A stretch of DNA of 45,914 nt. It comes from Melioribacteraceae bacterium. Lineage in GTDB: Bacteria; Bacteroidota; Ignavibacteria; Ignavibacteriales; Melioribacteraceae. Positions 26,674 through 34,924 of this stretch are shown in pieces (within the stretch, counting starts at the first letter, position 1; every line of letters begins with the position of its first letter). Made by a program: the position numbers and the translations under genes. The notes under the pieces are model-generated. The model was not told where the DNA came from, ran no database searches, and saw only the letters and a program-made list of their open reading frames with translations. The stretch covers positions 1-45,914 of the forward strand of contig BQMY01000132.1 of the NCBI GenBank assembly GCA_022181065.1, given 5' to 3'.

Positions 26674-27324
26674 ATGATCGATAAGAAAATTGCCGATGCG
26701 GGGCTAAGCCGCAAAGAAAGAGAAAGATTGTTCAAACGGCTTGAAATTATTAATTCGGCTGTACTTCTATTTGCGGAGAAAGGTTACGAAAATAGTACGC
26801 TTGATGAAATTGCTGAAAAAGCGGAATTTGGTAAGGGCACTATATACAAATATTTTGATAATAAAGAAGAAATTTACTCGGCAATTATCGAAAATATTCT
26901 TAGTGACTATTATAATGATTTGCGGAGTATCAACTCGAGAACAGGCACCTTCAAGGAGTTTATTTCAGAAATGACCAGGATGCTGTTCAGGTTCGCTGCC
27001 GAGAATGAATCTGAATTTTCTGTTTTCGTTAGAGTTTACGGAAATGTGTTCGATAGTTACTGGCAGAATAAAACTGATGAAATTAAAAATCTTGTTTCCC
27101 GCATCGAAGATTTATTTAAAACCAGAATCCGGCAAGGTCTTCAAAATAAAGAAGTTAAGGAACTTGATCCTCAAAGATTTATTCATTTGTACAGATTTTT
27201 AAGTCTTTCTCATATTTATAATCTTTATAGCTCATCAGAGGAAGATGTAAACATTGAAAAAGAGTCAGTATTTATTCTGAATGTACTATTGCAAGGTATT
27301 CTTGAAAATAATTTTTGGGGATAA
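26674..27324 (+). CDS. TetR/AcrR-family transcriptional regulator
   Basis: A 216-aa regulator. The N-terminal helix-turn-helix is clear: RLEIINSAVLLFAEKGYENS, LDEIAEKAEFGKGTIYKYFDNKEEIYSAI. The C-terminal ligand/dimer domain is variable, and the ligand cannot be predicted. ATG 26674 follows AGGAG with a spacing of 10 nt; TTG 26641 would add residues unlike the family. It lies 87 nt upstream of an ABC ATPase gene with its own candidate promoter, so self- and neighbour-regulation are possible but unproven. Confidence 0.9.
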   Translation: MIDKKIADAGLSRKERERLFKRLEIINSAVLLFAEKGYENSTLDEIAEKAEFGKGTIYKYFDNKEEIYSAIIENILSDYYNDLRSINSRTGTFKEFISEMTRMLFRFAAENESEFSVFVRVYGNVFDSYWQNKTDEIKNLVSRIEDLFKTRIRQGLQNKEVKELDPQRFIHLYRFLSLSHIYNLYSSSEEDVNIEKESVFILNVLLQGILENNFWG

Positions 27325-27373
27325 CATTCGGTCGAACCAACACTCAAGTTTTTAACTTTTGCCAGGGGATTTA

Positions 27374-27405
27374 TTTGAAGCAAGTCAAACCGCATATTAT
27401 ATTTG
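27374..27405 (+). promoter_or_regulatory. Putative promoter giving a leaderless ABC ATPase mRNA
   Basis: TTTG (27374-27377), a 20-nt spacer and TATATTTG (27398-27405), a full match to TAnnTTTG. The start point would fall at about 27411-27412, which is the A of the ATG. No Shine-Dalgarno sequence precedes that ATG. Confidence 0.45.
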
Positions 27406-27411
27406 TTCGCA

Positions 27412-28194
27412 ATGAAAATCATTGAACTAAAAGATATATCATTTCAATATCAGTCGGGTAGCGAGAACTTCTCCCTCGACGATATAAATCTCCCAGTAAA
27501 AAAGGGTGATTATACATCCTTAATGGGTCCCAATGGTTCGGGTAAGTCCACACTGCTAAAATTAATATCCGGAGTGGTTCAGCCAAACCTCGGAGTTGTG
27601 AATCTGCTTGGAAAAAACATCACACATTATTCCAGAAAAGAAATCGCGCGCAAGATTGCCTTTGTACCACAAAGTACAGGAAATGCCTATCCGTTTTCGG
27701 TCTTTGAGATTGTAATGATGGGAAGAAGCCCATACCTTAATCTATGGGGTAACGAGAAAAAGGAAGATATTGAGATAGTACGGGAATCACTTAATCAGGT
27801 TGGGATTTATCATCTTCGTGAGAAGGGTATCAATGAAATAAGTGGGGGTGAGGCTCAAAGAGCTTATATCGCGCGCGCTATAGCTCAAAAAACTGAAATG
27901 ATCCTCCTGGATGAGCCAAACTCGCATCTCGATATTGAACATCAAATTGCAATCTTTAAATTGTTAAAAGAATTTAATGAATCGGCAGGTACCACCATTA
28001 TTACTATTTCACACGATCTTAATTTAGCTGCTTCATTTTGTAAAAAGGGAATAATTCTCAATCAGGGCGCGCTTGTAAAAGAGGGAATGATTGGTGAGGT
28101 GCTTACAGAAGAAAATATCAAGATGTATTTTAATGTAAATTCAAAAATTGAAAGACATAAATCTTCCTTTACAATTTCAATTCTGGCATCCTGA
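27412..28194 (+). CDS. FecE/BtuD-type ABC transporter ATP-binding protein
   Basis: A 260-aa ATPase subunit of the iron-siderophore/heme/cobalamin import family. Walker A is GPNGSGKSTLLKL, the Q-loop FVPQSTGNAYPFSVFEIVMMGR, the signature EISGGEAQRAYIARAIA, Walker B MILLDEPNSHLDIEHQ and the H-loop ISHDLNLA. The FSVFEIVMMGRSPYL wording is typical of FecE/BtuD. No permease (FecD/BtuC) or binding-protein gene adjoins it, so partners must be encoded elsewhere. ATG 27412 has no ribosome site but sits at a predicted transcription start. The next gene begins 10 nt after its stop. Confidence 0.9.
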   Translation: MKIIELKDISFQYQSGSENFSLDDINLPVKKGDYTSLMGPNGSGKSTLLKLISGVVQPNLGVVNLLGKNITHYSRKEIARKIAFVPQSTGNAYPFSVFEIVMMGRSPYLNLWGNEKKEDIEIVRESLNQVGIYHLREKGINEISGGEAQRAYIARAIAQKTEMILLDEPNSHLDIEHQIAIFKLLKEFNESAGTTIITISHDLNLAASFCKKGIILNQGALVKEGMIGEVLTEENIKMYFNVNSKIERHKSSFTISILAS

Positions 28195-28204
28195 TGGTAT
28201 TGAT

Positions 28205-29221
28205 GTGAGCAGAGATAATAAAATAATATTACTGTCAATATTTTTGATTTTTTTTGAACTTGCGTGCATCTACTATCTCAAGTATAACGTCAATGGACTA
28301 AGGCTTTCGGATTTTTCCATTTTCGTAACGGGGAACATGATTAACTTTGTTATTACAATTCTTATCGCAGGGGGATTGCTGGCGCATCTTATAACAGATA
28401 AGAAAAACAAAGCATCCGGTATCAGGATTGTTTTATCGCTCATTGTGTTTTCATTTATACCGGTTTTTGTCTTAGGACTTTTATACTTTTTCGGAATATC
28501 ATTACCCGATAGTTATCTCTGGGGTTATCCGATAAGGAAAGTAATCAACGGGATTTTGTTTTTCATGAGCCAGTTTATTCTGATTTATATAATTATCTTC
28601 CTTTTTAATCTGCTTTTTGAAAAAACGCTTATAATTTATCTAAAAGCTTTTATCAGAACAATTTATGTAATTGTACTCATGGCGTTGATAACATTTATTT
28701 ACACCCTTATTTTCAGTGTTGATGAGATAATGATCAGTGATGAGGAATATTATGATATTGGCGTTGTTCTTGGAGCGGCTGTATGGAGTTATGACAAACC
28801 GAGTCCGGTTTTTGAAGGAAGAATAAAAAAGAGTTATGAATTATTTCAGAAGGGAGTGATTCCTGAAATTCAGCTTACAGGAGGGAACGCCCCGGGAGAG
28901 ATAACAGAGGCGGAAGCTGCCTACAATTATCTCAGGAATCTTGGCGTCAGCCCGATAAGAATGAGGGTTGAGAAAAACAGTTCTACAACCTCTGAGCAGA
29001 TAAGGTACATAAGAAATAATATTCTGCGTAAAGAAAAATATAAAAGTATAATAATAATCACGGACAAATTTCATCTTAGACGCGTGCTTGAGATGTGCCG
29101 CTTCTACCGGGTAGAAGCAAAAGGAGTGGCGTCTGATTACAATCTCGGTTGGGAGAAAGAATTATTTTATCGATTTAGAGATAGTGTGGGTTTACTTTTG
29201 TTCTGGATATTTGCAATTTAA
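28205..29221 (+). CDS. DUF218/YdcF-SanA-ElyC-like membrane protein
   Basis: A protein of about 338 aa. Five hydrophobic segments occupy residues 1 to ~165. The C-terminal DUF218 domain follows: YDIGVVLGAAVW, VFEGRIKKSYELFQKG, IQLTGGNAPGEITEAEAAYNYL, VEKNSSTTSEQIRYI and IIITDKFHLRRVLEMC. Related SanA/ElyC proteins affect envelope integrity and peptidoglycan-precursor metabolism in E. coli; the reaction is unknown. The start is uncertain: GTG 28205, just past the previous stop, is preferred. TTG 28148 would overlap the ATPase gene by 47 nt. It ends 32 nt before the leucine dehydrogenase-like gene. Confidence 0.8.
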   Translation: MSRDNKIILLSIFLIFFELACIYYLKYNVNGLRLSDFSIFVTGNMINFVITILIAGGLLAHLITDKKNKASGIRIVLSLIVFSFIPVFVLGLLYFFGISLPDSYLWGYPIRKVINGILFFMSQFILIYIIIFLFNLLFEKTLIIYLKAFIRTIYVIVLMALITFIYTLIFSVDEIMISDEEYYDIGVVLGAAVWSYDKPSPVFEGRIKKSYELFQKGVIPEIQLTGGNAPGEITEAEAAYNYLRNLGVSPIRMRVEKNSSTTSEQIRYIRNNILRKEKYKSIIIITDKFHLRRVLEMCRFYRVEAKGVASDYNLGWEKELFYRFRDSVGLLLFWIFAI

Positions 29222-29253
29222 AGGCTGAAAAATTAATATTTTGGAGATACTAT

Positions 29254-30354
29254 ATGCAATCATTTGAACTGCTTGAACAATTTGGACATGAACAGGTTAT
29301 ATACTGTTCAAATAAAGAATCGGGGTTAAAAGCGATAATCGCGATTCATGATACTACTCTTGGTCCGGCGATTGGCGGTACACGCATGTGGAGCTACAGT
29401 TCTTATGATGCAGCATTAAAAGATGTATTGCGGCTATCCAGAGGAATGACCTATAAAGCATCTGTTGCCGGGCTTAACCTTGGTGGTGGGAACGCCGTTA
29501 TAATTAAAGACAAGGATACTGTTAAGTCTGAACAATTATTCAGGACTTTCGGTAAATTTGTTGATGGTCTTGCCGGAAGGTATATTACCGCAGAGGATGT
29601 TGGTACAACTGTCAGGGATATGGAATACGTTAGAATGGAGACAGAGTATGTTACCGGTATCTCAAAAGCGCTCGGCGGATCGGGAGACCCTTCCCCGGTG
29701 ACAGCATATGGTGTCTATATTGGTATGAAAGCTTGTGCCCAGGCAAGATGGGGGAGTGATTCCCTCAGAGGTAGAAAAATCGCAATTCAGGGTGCAGGAC
29801 AACTTGCAAGGTACTTGTGTGAACACTTGTACAATGAGGGTGCTGAAATATACATAACCGATATTGATGAAGAAAAAGTTAAAAGAGTTCTTGAAACCGT
29901 TAAGGCATTTGTCGTTAAACCTGAAGAAATATATGAGCAGGAAGTTGATATCTTTTCGCCTTGTGCGCTTGGTGGAATTATTAATGATGATACAATTCCT
30001 GAGTTAAAATGTGAAATTATCGCTGGTGGAGCTAATAATCAGCTTGAAGCTGAGGCTACTCACGGTAAACAACTCCTTGAAAAAGGTATTCTGTATGCTC
30101 CTGATTATGTTATTAACGCCGGTGGACTTATTAATGTGGCTAACGAAATTGAAGGGTACAGACAAGACCGCGCCATGAAACAGGCTGAATCAATTTATGA
30201 TATTGTTAAAAGGATTATCGCGATTTCGGAAAAAGAAAACATACCTACTTATTTTGCTTCCAACAGAATGGCAGAAGAAAGATTAGCCAGTATTGGCGGT
30301 ATTACCAAGATTTATTCAGGTGCCAAGAAAATATCCGGATTGAATAGAAGGTAA
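29254..30354 (+). CDS. Leucine/valine dehydrogenase-like protein with Asn at the Lys80 position
   Basis: A 366-aa member of the Glu/Leu/Phe/Val dehydrogenase family, which deaminates branched-chain amino acids with NAD. LGPAIGGTRMW, RGMTYKASVAGLNLGGG, ITAEDVGT and GGSGDPSPVTAYGV cover the catalytic domain. The Rossmann domain has IQGAGQLARYL and ends with GGANNQL and APDYVINAGGLINV. Lys68 (TYK) is present, but codon 80, where leucine dehydrogenase has the catalytic Lys (GGGK), is AAC, Asn. Activity is therefore uncertain. ATG 29254 follows TTTGGAG. It could be an enzyme variant or a regulatory paralogue. Confidence 0.88.
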   Translation: MQSFELLEQFGHEQVIYCSNKESGLKAIIAIHDTTLGPAIGGTRMWSYSSYDAALKDVLRLSRGMTYKASVAGLNLGGGNAVIIKDKDTVKSEQLFRTFGKFVDGLAGRYITAEDVGTTVRDMEYVRMETEYVTGISKALGGSGDPSPVTAYGVYIGMKACAQARWGSDSLRGRKIAIQGAGQLARYLCEHLYNEGAEIYITDIDEEKVKRVLETVKAFVVKPEEIYEQEVDIFSPCALGGIINDDTIPELKCEIIAGGANNQLEAEATHGKQLLEKGILYAPDYVINAGGLINVANEIEGYRQDRAMKQAESIYDIVKRIIAISEKENIPTYFASNRMAEERLASIGGITKIYSGAKKISGLNRR

Positions 30355-30515
30355 TTGATTAATTGTTTTTTCTTTTTTAGTTCTTTTAAATTGTTTAATT
30401 TCACGGCTCTTATAACAAAAGTTAAGTTGTTATTAAATATTGATATGATTGTTTGAAGAGAACTGTTTTCGATATATATTTAATTGTTTATTGATACGTT
30501 TATATTATTGAGATT

Positions 30516-30989
30516 ATGTTTACTAAAAAATTTAACAGAAGAGTTCTTCGCGAAAAAAGCCTCCAGGTTTTATACGCCTTCGAGATGAATAAAGATGGTC
30601 TTCGAAATCTTACCGAAGGGATATTGGCCGATGTACCCACAGATGCAGATAAAGAATTTGCCCGTGTTCTGATTAACAAAGTGATAGCAAACCGCGACTC
30701 CCTCGATGATAAAATCAAGGAAAGAGTTGATAATTGGGAAATGAACCGAATTGCTCTTATTGATAAGCTTCTACTGAGAATTGGAATTGCCGAATTACTT
30801 TTTTTTCCGGATATCCCGCCAAAAGTCTCCATCAATGAAGTGATTGAAATTGCCAAGGATTATTCTACCGGAAACAGTGGTAAATTTATTAACGGAATTC
30901 TTGATGCAATTCTCAACGAATTAAAAGAAACTGGAAAACTTGTTAAATCCGGAAGAGGATTAGTTGAAGCGACTCTCCCCAAAAAATAA
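30516..30989 (+). CDS. nusB: Transcription antitermination factor NusB
   Basis: A 157-aa helical RNA-binding protein. With NusE (S10) it binds boxA and supports antitermination in rRNA operons. [18 protein letters not shown] is the N-terminal signature, [46 protein letters not shown] the C-terminal one. Length is typical, with a short basic C-terminal extension. A 161-nt AT-rich gap lies upstream. Its stop is 1 nt before the ATG of the following transporter, so the two are probably cotranscribed. Confidence 0.93.
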   Translation: [157 protein letters not shown]

Positions 30990-30990
30990 A

Positions 30991-32280
30991 ATGGGAAGCC
31001 GTTCCGAAAAATTTAACGTGTTTGTCTGGTCACTTTTTGATTTTGCAAATACTTCATTTTCCATTGTTGTTGTTACATTTATTTACGCAGTCTATTTCAA
31101 GGAAGTGGTCGCCGAAAAGGAACCGATAGGGGATTTCTACTGGAGTCTAGGTATTAGTGGCGCCATGCTGATCACCGCTATTATATCACCGGTCCTCGGC
31201 GCGATTGCTGATCATTCCGCCGGTAAAAAACGATTCCTTTTGTTTTTTACGCTTGTTTGCGTGATAGGAACATCATTACTATACTTCGTCGGGCCGGGTA
31301 TGATTCTGGCCGGATTACTACTGTTTATTCTTGCAAATGTTGGTTTTGAGGCGGGACTTGTATTTTATGACAGTTTTCTTCCCGAAATCACATCTCCCAA
31401 AAACTATGGCAGAGTTAGCGGCTATGGTTTTGCTCTCGGGTATTTTGGATCGCTTGCCTCATTGGGGATAGCTTTTCCATTTATACAATCAGAAATGATA
31501 AAAGAAACCTTCCCTCTTTCAGCACTTTTCTTTTTAATCTTCGCGTTACCACTTTTCATCTTTTTAAAGGATACACGTAAAGATACAAAGGAAGATGTAT
31601 CATATGTAAAAATCGGGTTTAACAGGGTATTGAACACAATCAGGCATTTACCCAGGTACAAAAATCTCGGTTTTTTTCTGCTTGCGTTTTTTTTCTATAT
31701 CGAAGGTGTCAATACAGTAATATTTTTCTCCGGTAATTACGCCAGTACTACGCTCGGATTTTCAATGACAGAGTTGATAATATTTTTTATTATTGTTCAG
31801 TCAACCGCGATAGTGGGTTCAGTTGTATTTGGTGTTATTTCTGATTCAATCGGGCAAAAAAGATCAATTATAATATCCCTCTTCATATGGATTTTTACAA
31901 TAGTGACCGCATTCTTCTCCAGTGCTGAAGATGCGTTATTAACAAATTTATTTGCGCCTTTGCTCAATCAAACTCCCGCTGAATTCCTGAAGACAGCTTT
32001 TTACGTTATAGGATTGCTTGCCGGCAGTGTTATGGGAGCTACCCAATCGGTAAGCAGGTCTTTAATGTCGCGCCTTACACCTGTTGAGAAAAAGACAGAG
32101 TTTTTCGGATTTTATTCACTCTTTGGTAAAAGTTCCGCGATTGTTGGGCCACTAGTGTTCGGATATATCAGTTATATGTTTGAATCACAGAGGTTTGCGA
32201 TACTATCGGTTGGCATATTTTTTATTCTGGGACTTCTAATTCTCAGGAAGGTAAAAGAACCCGCTTTGGAGACAGAGTAG
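30991..32280 (+). CDS. UMF1-family MFS transporter
   Basis: A 429-aa inner-membrane protein of about 12 helices. VWSLFDFANTSFSIVVVTFIYAVYF at the N-terminus, ISPVLGAIADHSAGKKR and NYGRVSGYGFALGYFGS are typical of the UMF1 (Atg22-like) branch of the major facilitator superfamily. Substrates of bacterial members are unknown. ATG 30991 starts 1 nt after the nusB stop; an upstream TTG (30964) would overlap nusB. It converges on the Nudix gene with 8 nt between the stops. Confidence 0.87.
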   Translation: MGSRSEKFNVFVWSLFDFANTSFSIVVVTFIYAVYFKEVVAEKEPIGDFYWSLGISGAMLITAIISPVLGAIADHSAGKKRFLLFFTLVCVIGTSLLYFVGPGMILAGLLLFILANVGFEAGLVFYDSFLPEITSPKNYGRVSGYGFALGYFGSLASLGIAFPFIQSEMIKETFPLSALFFLIFALPLFIFLKDTRKDTKEDVSYVKIGFNRVLNTIRHLPRYKNLGFFLLAFFFYIEGVNTVIFFSGNYASTTLGFSMTELIIFFIIVQSTAIVGSVVFGVISDSIGQKRSIIISLFIWIFTIVTAFFSSAEDALLTNLFAPLLNQTPAEFLKTAFYVIGLLAGSVMGATQSVSRSLMSRLTPVEKKTEFFGFYSLFGKSSAIVGPLVFGYISYMFESQRFAILSVGIFFILGLLILRKVKEPALETE

Positions 32281-32288
32281 GTAAATTG

Positions 32289-33020
32289 CTACCTGTTTGC
32301 TCTCTCAAGCTTTGAAATAAACTCTGAAATTAATTCCGCGGTAATTCCCCAAATAGTATCTTCCATTCCTTCATAAACAAGCACATGTTGTTTTCTACCA
32401 CGCCATGGATTTGAGTATTTTTCCGGAAGTCCGAGTTTTTTAACGGGTAAAAGTTCAATATAATTGCCGTTCTCATCAGTATAACCGGAATTGACTTGTA
32501 TTCTTACATGATATTTAGTGGGCTTGTTTTTTCTGAAATATTCAATGGGTATTGTAAAGATTTTTTCAACTTCCGCGAGATCAATTTCAAGATTTAGTGA
32601 ATCATAATCTATTATTTCACCTATAAACGCTTCAACGGCAACACCCATTGGCGCAACGAGGATACCCAACTGTTTGGATATTTTAATATCATCCTCAGTT
32701 ATTCCCAGCTCCTCAATTGTTTCTCTTATTGCGGTATCCTGATAGGAGGAGTCAAAATCGGGATCAAACCTGCCACCCGGAAAGCATATTTCACCCTCCT
32801 GCCTGATATTCATAGCCCGTTTTTCGAAGAGGAAATGAAGCTCGCCACCAATTTCAACTATCGGCATCAGTACTGCGGAATTGAAAAATTCATGTCGGAG
32901 TATAAATCCGGGACACTCGGAAATGGAATCTATTAATCGGGTAAATTCGTTGTTATTCATATCAGAGGTATCAACTTTTTTTGAGTTGTGAAAGATATTT
33001 AATAATTTAACTAATTGCAT
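32289..33020 (-). CDS. CoA pyrophosphatase-like Nudix hydrolase
   Basis: A 243-aa Nudix protein. LHFLFEKRAMNIRQEGEICFPGG is the CoA-pyrophosphatase signature preceding the Nudix box, which reads GGRFDPDFDSSYQDT-AIRETIEELGI. These enzymes split CoA or oxidised CoA to 3'-phospho-ADP and phosphopantetheine; nucleotide substrates are also possible. ATG 33020 is used; an internal ATG (MNNNEF, near residue 21) is an alternative start. It diverges from a second Nudix gene with only 25 bp between start codons. Confidence 0.85.
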   Translation of the reverse strand: MQLVKLLNIFHNSKKVDTSDMNNNEFTRLIDSISECPGFILRHEFFNSAVLMPIVEIGGELHFLFEKRAMNIRQEGEICFPGGRFDPDFDSSYQDTAIRETIEELGITEDDIKISKQLGILVAPMGVAVEAFIGEIIDYDSLNLEIDLAEVEKIFTIPIEYFRKNKPTKYHVRIQVNSGYTDENGNYIELLPVKKLGLPEKYSNPWRGRKQHVLVYEGMEDTIWGITAELISEFISKLERANR

Positions 33021-33045
33021 AAATTTAATATTAGCAGGAATTGAA

Positions 33046-33684
33046 TTGGAGAGTAAGAATAAAAGAAACGGCTTGCTTTGGGCTGAAATAGCTCGCGAAA
33101 TACAAGCTCTGGCGCAGACTGGCTTAACATTTGCTTCAAATCATTGGGAGATTGATCGTAATAAAAGGTTAATGGAGATAGCGGAGGAGATTGTTCTAAA
33201 TAAAACTCTCCTTGAAGATGAACCAATAATGGAAACATTCACAACACAACCCGGTTATGCTACTCCTAAAGTTGACGTTAGAGCAGCAATCATAAAAGAT
33301 GGAAAAATATTACTCGTGAAAGAGGTGTCCGATGGCAAATGGTGCATGCCGGGAGGTTGGGCTGATGTAGGTGAATATCCTTCGGAAATGGTTATCAGAG
33401 AAGCCAGGGAGGAGAGCGGTTTTGATGTAAAACCTGTGAAAGTGATTGGTGTATTCGACGCTAACAGGGGAGGCAGACCTATGCAGTTTTTCCATGCGTA
33501 CAAGGTTGTGTTTTTATGTGAGATAATGGGTGGGGAAGCTACTCCGAGCGAGGAAACTACCGAAGTGGAATTTTTTGATTTCGAAAATCTGCCGGAGTTT
33601 TCACCAAACCGCACAAACGAAAAGCATATCGCTGAAATCAGGAAACATCTTGAGGATAAAAGCAGGGGAGTCTATTTCGATTAA
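33046..33684 (+). CDS. Nudix hydrolase with N-terminal Nudix-associated domain
   Basis: A 212-aa protein. The N-terminal ~60 residues (LLWAEIAREIQALAQTGLTF) match the helical domain found before Nudix domains of ADP-ribose or nucleotide-sugar pyrophosphatases. The Nudix box GGWADVGEYPSEMVIREAREE is complete, with all catalytic Glu residues. The start is TTG 33046, 6 nt after AGGA; no in-frame ATG covers the whole N-terminal domain. It ends one base from the convergent minus-strand gene. Substrate is uncertain. Confidence 0.88.
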   Translation: MESKNKRNGLLWAEIAREIQALAQTGLTFASNHWEIDRNKRLMEIAEEIVLNKTLLEDEPIMETFTTQPGYATPKVDVRAAIIKDGKILLVKEVSDGKWCMPGGWADVGEYPSEMVIREAREESGFDVKPVKVIGVFDANRGGRPMQFFHAYKVVFLCEIMGGEATPSEETTEVEFFDFENLPEFSPNRTNEKHIAEIRKHLEDKSRGVYFD

Positions 33685-33685
33685 A

Positions 33686-34450
33686 CTAATCGGTGATGAT
33701 TTTAGTGATCAGGTAAGAGGGCACAAGTTCGAAATAGTTGTTGAAAATATGCAGGTTAATATTTGATTTACCATAAATTTCAGCGGTTGGTTGTTCATCT
33801 TTCTCCCAGACAAATTCATCTGTAAGTTTGCTTTTTGAGGAAATTACGTAAACAGGTTTTTTATACCCCCTTGCCAAAATCGCTAAAAGTTTACTTCCGG
33901 TTTTGTTTATTACATCGTGGTTAGCAAGAATTTTGTCTGCACCCAGAATCACGGCATCACAATTTGCGATATGGTCAGGCAGTTGCGCTTCAGTTATCAG
34001 ACTTGTAGTAATACCTTCGATCGAGAGTTTTTCCGCTAAAATTACTCCCTCGTTATTTGGGCGAGATTCACAAACAGTAACTTTTATGTGTTTAGCGTTT
34101 TTACTGATATAGGATAAAACAGATACTACCGTTTTACTGTTTGATATTGTTACAAATTTGTTGTACTTCCCGAGATATGTGGAAGCATTTATCAAGATTT
34201 TGGCAAATCCCTGCTTTCTTCTATCAAGATATTCATTCAGAAATTCTCTTTTTGCTTCCGGTTTGATTTGCATGTAAGAATCTAAAAATGAAGTTACTGT
34301 TTTAAAGTGAGGGAACATCTTTCGGCATTGAGCGATAAATTCAGATTCTTCTTCATCCGAATTCGTTGAAATGTGCGTAATAATAGAATCCAGCAATTCT
34401 TCGCTGCCGGAGGTAATGTTTTGCAGGATTTGCTCAGAATTTTTATCCAA
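33686..34450 (-). CDS. eIF-2B/ISOCOT-family protein
   Basis: A 254-aa protein. The last two-thirds resemble eIF2B alpha/beta/delta and ribose-1,5-bisphosphate or methylthioribose-1-phosphate isomerases: TISNSKTVVSVLSYI, VTVCESRPNNEGVILAEKL, CDAVILGADKI and LAILARGYKKPVYVISSKSK. The acidic N-terminal ~70 residues are helical. Bacterial members are usually sugar-phosphate isomerases; the exact substrate cannot be assigned, and no translation role is implied. It is the last gene of a five-gene minus operon, 6 nt after the UspA gene. A short inverted repeat spans its stop and that of the convergent gene. Confidence 0.75.
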   Translation of the reverse strand: MDKNSEQILQNITSGSEELLDSIITHISTNSDEEESEFIAQCRKMFPHFKTVTSFLDSYMQIKPEAKREFLNEYLDRRKQGFAKILINASTYLGKYNKFVTISNSKTVVSVLSYISKNAKHIKVTVCESRPNNEGVILAEKLSIEGITTSLITEAQLPDHIANCDAVILGADKILANHDVINKTGSKLLAILARGYKKPVYVISSKSKLTDEFVWEKDEQPTAEIYGKSNINLHIFNNYFELVPSYLITKIITD

Positions 34451-34456
34451 TTCTAA

Positions 34457-34924
34457 TTATCCGTTGAATTTGAAGCCTTTGATAGGTTCTCTCAGAGTTA
34501 AAACCGGGCATGGAGCTTTTCTCACTACTTTCTCCGCTGTGCTACCGAACAGCAAATGTTCAACGCCTGTATGACCGTGAGTGGCAATTATAATCAGATC
34601 ACTGTTCTGCTCACTTGCGCATTCAATAATTTCGATGAAGGGACGACCAGTTCGAATCTCGGTTGTAGAATCAAGTTTATCTGCGATTATCTCGGAAGCA
34701 AGCCTGGATAATTCCTCCTGAGCTTTTTCGGTTGTTTCTACCTCGATGGCGGGAACAGATATTTGTCCCATGCTAAAATCAGCTGGGTAAATTGCGGGTT
34801 CGATAACATAAACAAGATGGAGTGAGGCGTTAAAATTTAATGCAAAATCTACAGAATATCGGAGAGAACTTTTAGAGTAGTCTGAAAAATCGATTGGAAC
34901 CAATATCTTTTTTATTTCATTCAA
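34457..34924 (-). CDS. Universal stress protein UspA-family, ATP-binding type
   Basis: A 155-aa single-domain Usp. KKILVPIDFSDYSKSSLRYSVDFAL is the N-terminal strand-helix. IIIATHGHTGVEHLLFGSTAEKVVRKAPCPVLTLR has the GxxG-x9-GS ATP-binding motif. Such proteins bind or hydrolyse ATP and respond to stress, starvation or redox change. The start overlaps the preceding cyclic-nucleotide-binding gene by 8 nt, so the two are translationally coupled. This suggests the cNMP-binding protein and the Usp work together. Confidence 0.92.
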   Translation of the reverse strand: MNEIKKILVPIDFSDYSKSSLRYSVDFALNFNASLHLVYVIEPAIYPADFSMGQISVPAIEVETTEKAQEELSRLASEIIADKLDSTTEIRTGRPFIEIIECASEQNSDLIIIATHGHTGVEHLLFGSTAEKVVRKAPCPVLTLREPIKGFKFNG

